DNA of 64,000 nucleotides. Source: Amborella trichopoda (lineage: Eukaryota > Streptophyta > Magnoliopsida > Amborellales > Amborellaceae). Numbering within the stretch: the stretch's first letter is position 1; every line of letters starts with the position of its first letter. A program made the translations under genes and the position numbers. Where the stretch lies: contig NW_006499848.1 in the NCBI RefSeq assembly GCF_000471905.2, forward strand, positions 1,467,713-1,531,712, in the 5' to 3' direction. Shown here piece after piece: positions 58,620 to 64,000 of the stretch. The notes below the pieces were generated by a model. The model did not search any database and was not told where the DNA came from. It saw only the letters and a program-made list of their open reading frames with translations.

Positions 58620-60960
58620 GTGCCTATCTATCAATGGAATCTTTGTTGTAACATATTCTGGCTGTCATTATTGCATACTTCCACTTGTTCTTTTGGCTAG
58701 ACTAATCGGGATTTTGGAGAGACTAGCTTCTTTGTATTGTTATTATAAACAAATGCAATGGTTGTAGCGACTAAGTCTTTACATGTTACACAGAATTAGG
58801 AGCATAGTTGCTTCTCGTTCTCAAATGAACCAAGAGGCTACATTGGTCTAGCCGCATCAAAACTATAGGATTTGAGGTTTTGCTCAATTACAACATGGCC
58901 CCATACTCAGATCAAGAAACCCTGATGTTGCGAAACACTTCCTCAGTAAGTTCAATGAAATGATCGATGCACTGATTCTGTTTTTGGTTGCATTGTTGCT
59001 CCATCTCATGCCTAGAGAAATTCTTCTATTCCTCTCCTTAACATTGGCCTTGGCTGAAAAATTTGTAGTGGGCAATTCTATAGTATATTCATTGTTCAAG
59101 GAATGAGCCAGGCATTAAAAAATTGTGCCACTGATGGTGGCATTGCCCAAGAAATGTCATATAGATAGAAAATGCTGCTGGTGAATGCTCAAACTTTTAT
59201 CTACATTCCTCGACAAAGGATGAATCGCTCTTCCAACCAGGTTAGAATGTTGCTTGGTTCATTGTATTCCCCTATATGTTTAATGCCACTTTTGTAGGAA
59301 AGCCATAATTGAATCCTCAGGCTGCCAATCTCTGTAGTTCCATGCAGTGGTCTACCTCTTGCATTCCTTTTAGAATGTTTAATGGAACTAAGTGATGGGA
59401 AATAAGAGCTAATATGTTTGTAATGCTTAGTACTGATTTTTTTTGGCTTCACAAATGTCTGATGTGAGATGTGACCATTATAGGAAAATATTCGACACTT
59501 ATACAAGTAAAATTATAACTGCTCTAAATAGTGTTATGAATCGCACTAGACACCAAACCGATTAGTTCGGTCTAGTCAAAATCAGTCTTTGACTGGTTTT
59601 TCAAAAATAGAAAGAAAGTTTAAGAAAAAAAATAGATTAAAAATATGGAATATATTACCAAACAATTTGCGTTACTTTGTTTACCAGGTCCAACCAGTCA
59701 AATGCTCACACTAGTATAATGGGCCAGAATCAATCAAACATTAGTGTTAAATGGTCTTTTACTAAACCTAGTTATTGTTTTGGATTACACTAGCCAAGGT
59801 ATTGGTCAGCAGTACGAAATGAAAAAAAGCTGGCCTAACCTGGTTTTGATAAAGTTAAATGCAATATTCAATTACAGACAATTTTGAACTTAGCCATAAA
59901 TTGTTGACTATTGTTACTTACTGAAAGTTAGAAGTCGAATGACGATCCAATTGTAACATCTCTCATAAAGTTTTGAAGAAAAAACCCGGTGAGACTCGCT
60001 TTTCCCCTTTGTCAATATGAACATTTGGATTAATACATTACCTTTTGTCCCATCGAGGACATACAATGATAAGAGGAAAAAAAAGAAAAAGAAGGGAAAT
60101 AAATAAAGATTAATACATTACCTTTTCCCAGATTAGCTTTGCATTAAATAAGAGCTCTGAGCCCAAAAAAAGCCTCCTTATTCTCTTCACTAAAATGATT
60201 AATCTTGCTGATACTTCCTTAATAAGTGTTACTAAGAAACTACAGTTGTGATAAAACCACATACAAATTTACATGCATGCATCACATACTAAACAAGCAG
60301 CAACCGTTATTACCTTTGTGCAACAAGAGATAATGCACATGAAAGTGCTCATCAGTTTGGAAATGTTTCTTATGTTTAAATATCGTTTAAATCTCCGTTC
60401 TTTATACTTCATATTATACTATTGCAGTGCATTATGCCTTCACTTATCACCCTTAAATTTCTGCAAAAACCCTTGGGTTTTACCTACATTTTGGCGTTTG
60501 CATCATAGGCCCCAAGTGACAATTTAGTTTCTCACTTGTACAAAATTGATGCTCGAGGTGAGAAAAATGCATAGAAACTAATTTAACAACAGTAATCCCC
60601 ACTAAGAAATCAGGATTGATCTTTGGCTTGAGTGTGCGTGAAGCTTGGTCAAGTAGTGTTTGCACGAGGTGAGGAAACATCATTTCCACATAGCAACGAT
60701 CTGGGGAAGCTGAAGTTTAAGAGAAAGAAGTGCCTAATTAACTGGAATGGAGGATAACAATGATGCTTATAAGAAACTAAAGGAATCATAGGAAACTAAT
60801 GAAATTTGAGAGAATTTTGGCTTTCCCATTATCACAATACAAAAAACAAGAAAAAAGAAAGAGAGAAGGCGTTAGTGAGCAAGAATAATACTACAGTTCA
60901 TTGGCTTTATTTTTTTTTTTTTTTTTTTGAAGGTTAACAAATTTCATAGATATAAATGAG
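58620..60960. other. Intergenic stretch with MITE-like and poly-T segments
   Basis: A segment at about 59527-59840 has ACCAAACCGATTAGTTCGGT and ACCAGGTCCAACCAGTCAAA motifs suggestive of a hAT-type MITE, but no clear ends. A 24-bp poly-T run lies at about 60908-60931. ACATTACCTTTT-type blocks near 60040 and 60115 are repeated. No gene recognised. Confidence 0.35.
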
Positions 60961-60972
60961 CATGTCTAATAA

Positions 60973-61203
60973 GGGATTTTCTACAGGGAGACCATTTATC
61001 TTTTGTACGTGAAGGTCTCAATCATTCTCAGTCATTAGGGGATTTTTCTACAGGGTGAGTCACGAAGTCTGAGAAATTTTATTTTTTTGAACTTTGTGTC
61101 TAGTCAATGACACTCTTACAACTACCCATTTTGAAATTTAAGGGATAAGAATGATTGTGACCTCCATGTACATAAGATAATTAGTCTCTTTGTATACAAT
61201 CCC
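60973..61203. mobile_element. MITE family A, copy 7
   Basis: GGGATTTTCTACAGGGAGACC with TTTATCTTTTGTACGTGAAG on the left is inverted relative to TGACCTCCATGTACATAAGA and TGTATACAATCCC on the right. It shares the ACACTCTTACAACTACCCAT interior with copy 3. About 231 bp. An internal repeat of the GGGATTTTTCTACAGGG end occurs near 61040. Confidence 0.75.
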
Positions 61204-61321
61204 ATATAATAGAGATGCACAATATTCAAAAAATGGGACATCTAAGCCCTGGCTTTGGGCTGTGTTTAGACCACCTTGTAAGGCCTGAGGATTGGGCTCG
61301 AACAATTTTCAGGCCGAGCTC

Positions 61322-63213
61322 TGTAGGATATGGTGATATCCAAAATCACATCCGTTAGGAAATCATATACTATTGGCATTAATATTGAAATTGACGAGTA
61401 TATATGTTTGCTGGGATTCCTATTTTGTATGATGCGAAATCTCTTGTTTTTAGGAAATGAAAGTATGCAAGAAATAAATATATTTCCTAATGGGATAAGG
61501 ATTTCTATCTTTTGTGGGATTCATAACCTTTTGGAATGTGTGCCTTATTTGGTTCACCTTATGGGAAAGGTAGACTTCCCTCTAGAGAGAGGCAAAGGCC
61601 TCTTGCATAGAGAAGGAGGAGCCTTTAGAGAGGGAAATAAGTTTCTAGTGAGAGAAACGGTTTTCTTGTACTTTGTGTGGAGAGAGATGTTTGTTTATTG
61701 TAGAGAAACTGTTTTTATGGTGATTTTGGCTAATATCCTCGTTGTAGAGAATGTCGATTTCTCGTTGCTCTTGTATCTCTATTTGGTACATTCGGTAATA
61801 GTTGCTAGAACTAAAGAGAATGAAGAATGACATGTGATGTCGGTTGGAGAGTGGTTCCAAGGGTTGTTCAATTGGGTATTAGCGATGGTTAGTAAGATAC
61901 CTTTTGTATCCTAATATATGATATGTTCTCATCGGTATAATGGAGTTCAGTTAATCATGCCCGTAGATGCAGCCCTATAGGGTGAATTGCGTGAAATTTT
62001 GGTATTCTTTTTGCAATATTTCTTTCCTATTATATTTTTTTTGTTTATTGCTGGTTGTATTTTTTCATGCTATTTATTTGCTAAAAATCTACCCATTGGA
62101 TTTTAGAGCTTCCACGTACAGTAAGTGGTATCATAGCCTAGTTTGGGGTTGTCGGTATGACGGAGAAAATTTCGAATGCAAAATTCATGGGGGTGAAATT
62201 TGATAGCAAGAAAAATATTTTTTAACATGAATACCAATAATTTATTTGGAAAAAATGGAAGATTCCATAAAGCTGTCTAATGAATATTTGGCATGGTGAG
62301 CAGGTGATTTTGATATCAAAGCTGTTCGATGAATATTGGCATGGTGAGCATGTGATTTTGATATCAAAGTGGAGATTATTGGATATAGTGATATCCAAAA
62401 TCACCTCCACAATGAAGTCATGTACTATTGTGATTGACATTGATGTTGATATTGATATTGACGAGTTTCCATTTTTATTGGGATTCCTATTTTGTAGGAT
62501 GTGAAATCTATTGCTTTAGGAAACCAAATTATACAAGAAATAAATATATTTCCTAATAGGATAAATATTTTTATCTTAGGTGGAATTCATAATCTTCTAT
62601 ATTGGAATTAATGATGAAAGAATTTGTGCTCTATTTCGATCAACTTATAGGAAATGTGGACTTTCCTCTAGGGCGAGGCAAGCTCCTGCAAAGAGAAGGA
62701 GAAACCCCTGAAGGAGCCTCTAGAGGGAGAAATGAGCTTCTAGTGAGAGAAACGGTTTTCCCATGCCTCTTTTGGAAAGAGAGACTTGATTTTTGTAGGA
62801 ATCGGTTCACATGGGGGTTCTGGGTGATATCCCCTTTGTAGAGAGAATGTAAGTTGCTTGTTGCTTTCGTATCTCTATCTGGTCTGTTCGATAATAGTTG
62901 TTAGAAGTAAAAAGAATGAGAATAATATGTGATATCGGTCGAGAGAGTGGTTTCAAGGGTTGTTTTAGTGAATATTGTCGTTGATTGTAAGATACCTTTT
63001 GTATCTCAATATATGATGTATTCTCGTTTGTACAATGGATTTCAATCTGCCATGCGTGTGGTCGTGGCCCTTTGAGATGAACTACATAAAATCTTGGTCT
63101 TCTTTTTGCGGTATTTCCTTCCTTCTTATTTTTCTTGTTGCCGGCTGTGTTTTTTTTTGCTCTTTATTTGCCAAAAATCAACTCATTGCATTTTAGAGCT
63201 TCCATGCACAACA
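61322..63213 (+). mobile_element. LTR retroelement fossil with 253-bp internal region (copia-type primer site)
   Basis: Left LTR is 61322-62123 (802 bp) and right LTR 62377-63213 (837 bp). Exact 5-bp target duplications AGCTC lie at 61317-61321 and 63214-63218. TGGTATCATAGCC at 62126-62138 follows the left LTR and resembles the initiator-methionine tRNA primer site. A purine-rich CAAAGTGGAGAT precedes the right LTR. The internal region is only 253 bp, with no gag or pol. It is a non-autonomous, TRIM-like element with unusually long LTRs, or a copia derivative with its coding part lost. LTR divergence is marked, so the insertion is old. It sits inside an older GGCCTGAGCC-rich element. Confidence 0.85.
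62281..62370. repeat. Duplication inside the LTR fossil next to its polypurine tract
   Basis: Two copies of a block with ATGAATATT, GGCATGGTGAGCA and GTGATTTTGATATCAAAG (about 62280 and 62330) occupy a third of the internal region. GGTGATTTTGATATCA is nearly complementary to the LTR start (TGATATCCAAAATCAC), so a hairpin spans the polypurine tract and the LTR junction. Confidence 0.75.
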
Positions 63214-63218
63214 AGCTC

Positions 63219-63425
63219 AGCCTAGCTTTGGCCTGAGCCCAAACATTGTGTAATGCACACATACATTTATGTCACCAAAACAAGTCCAAACCTGGCCCAA
63301 CCGATTAACTTTTGGGCCTAGCTTGGGCCTCAGTGGTATATTTGGCCTGCACCCAGGCCACAAGTATATTTCCTGGCCAGGACCTAGCCTGAGCCTAGCA
63401 TTTTGGCAGTCCAATATGTTACCTT
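63219..63425. mobile_element. Right part of a GGCCTGAGCC-rich MITE split by the LTR fossil
   Basis: CCTAGCTTTGGCCTGAGCCC, CCCAACCGATTAACTTTTGG, GGCCTAGCTTGGGCCTC and CCTAGCCTGAGCCTAGCATT resemble the left part at about 61225-61316 (AAGCCCTGGCTTTGGGC, GGCCTGAGGATTGGGCTCG). The LTR element landed in its left half. Outer ends are approximate. Confidence 0.5.
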
Positions 63426-63454
63426 ATGTCTACAAAATTCTCAAGTGAAGTCTT

Positions 63455-63850
63455 CAACATCCATCCCTTTCTAGTTGATCAGTAATCTCATTTGTCTCCC
63501 TCCATTAATGGCGAAAGGAGATATCGTGGTTGTTGATCAACTAGAAAGTTTTCCAATGCTATGCCTGATAGCCTCCTGTAAAGTCTTTCTACTTTCCCAA
63601 TGTAGGACGTTAAAGGACCCCCCTTCTTCTGTAAGTTCATAATGACTATCGATTTCTTAGTTCAATAAGCAGGGCCATGCTTCAGGTTCATTTGCATCCC
63701 AAGTTATCAGTGGAACCGAGAATAGAACATTAGAACCCTCCCTAGATGATCACCTTATACTGCTTTAACACCAGCTGGCCGTGCTTTCCTTTCTGAGCTT
63801 CCATCAAAATTCAATTTGATTGCCTTAGGTGAAACCCATTTACCTGAGCA
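63455..63850 (-). mobile_element. L1-type LINE RNase H remnant
   Basis: On the - strand: WVSPKAIKLNFDGSSERKAR, PAGVKAV, GDHLGRVLMFYSRF, then a frame-shifted DANEPEAW and near the end HDISFRH-WRETNEITDQLERDG. This is the complete order of the RNase H-like domain closing plant L1 LINEs (W..P....KLN.DGSSKGNPGPAG.GGV.RD, DAN.AE, R..N..AD.LA..G). It contains stops and at least one frame change, so it is dead. Confidence 0.75.
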
Positions 63851-64000
63851 ACTTATCTGGTTAGGCCTGCTCGACATTATTCTTGCCACTTGTCTCAAAG
63901 TCTGCTACCGAATATCCAAAACCCTTTTCTAGTTGTAACCCATGAGATAATCAAGTTGTTAATCGTATCGTTTACCCATCATGCACCATGGTGCTTGAAT

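Overview
This window is plant nuclear DNA. It has canonical GT-AG introns, a 24-exon Trithorax-type gene, plant-specific protein families and many plant-type mobile elements. It is AT-rich and gene-poor, with long introns and one assembly gap of 333 N. The species cannot be fixed from the sequence alone; a non-grass angiosperm is the most I would infer.

Two host genes can be supported, both on the + strand. (1) A small two-exon DUF538 secreted-protein gene lies at 6909-8123 (186 aa). (2) A complete ATX1/ATX2-class histone H3 lysine-4 methyltransferase gene lies at 31084-50577. It has 24 exons that splice in frame to 1070 aa, with PWWP, FYRN, FYRC, PHD, extended PHD, SET and post-SET domains in order and all key residues present. 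Its leader is CT/GA-rich and carries a 4-codon upstream ORF.

Layout: 1-5.8 kb is nested MITEs and foldback elements. 5.8-8.1 kb is the DUF538 gene and its CT-rich leader. 8.1-10.7 kb is quiet flank with one tandem duplication. 10.7-14.6 kb holds two hAT-type MITEs with perfect 8-bp target duplications and a TRIM-like LTR fossil. 14.8-18 kb is a mosaic of short degenerate tandem repeats. 18-25.3 kb holds more MITEs, a long-armed foldback, an inverted-repeat element with an internal minisatellite, the gap and an RTE LINE piece. 25.6-25.95 kb is a plastid 23S rRNA insertion (NUPT). 26-30 kb is mostly anonymous. 30.2-50.8 kb is the ATX gene, whose introns carry MITE, LINE and unidentified insertions. 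52.2-55.2 kb is a decayed DUF659/BED hAT transposase on the - strand. 55.5-64 kb contains RTE LINE remains, a short LTR fossil with matching 5-bp target duplications, and an L1-type LINE RNase H remnant at the edge.

The two genes show no functional link. The most informative signals are mobile-element archaeology: a 392-bp MITE family (two intact copies identical in length) with 9-bp target duplications; 41-50 bp RTE tail insertions with 13-15 bp duplications, one just behind the ATX stop codon; a MITE end that may supply a TATA box upstream of ATX; and the NUPT. I saw no convincing new functional system.
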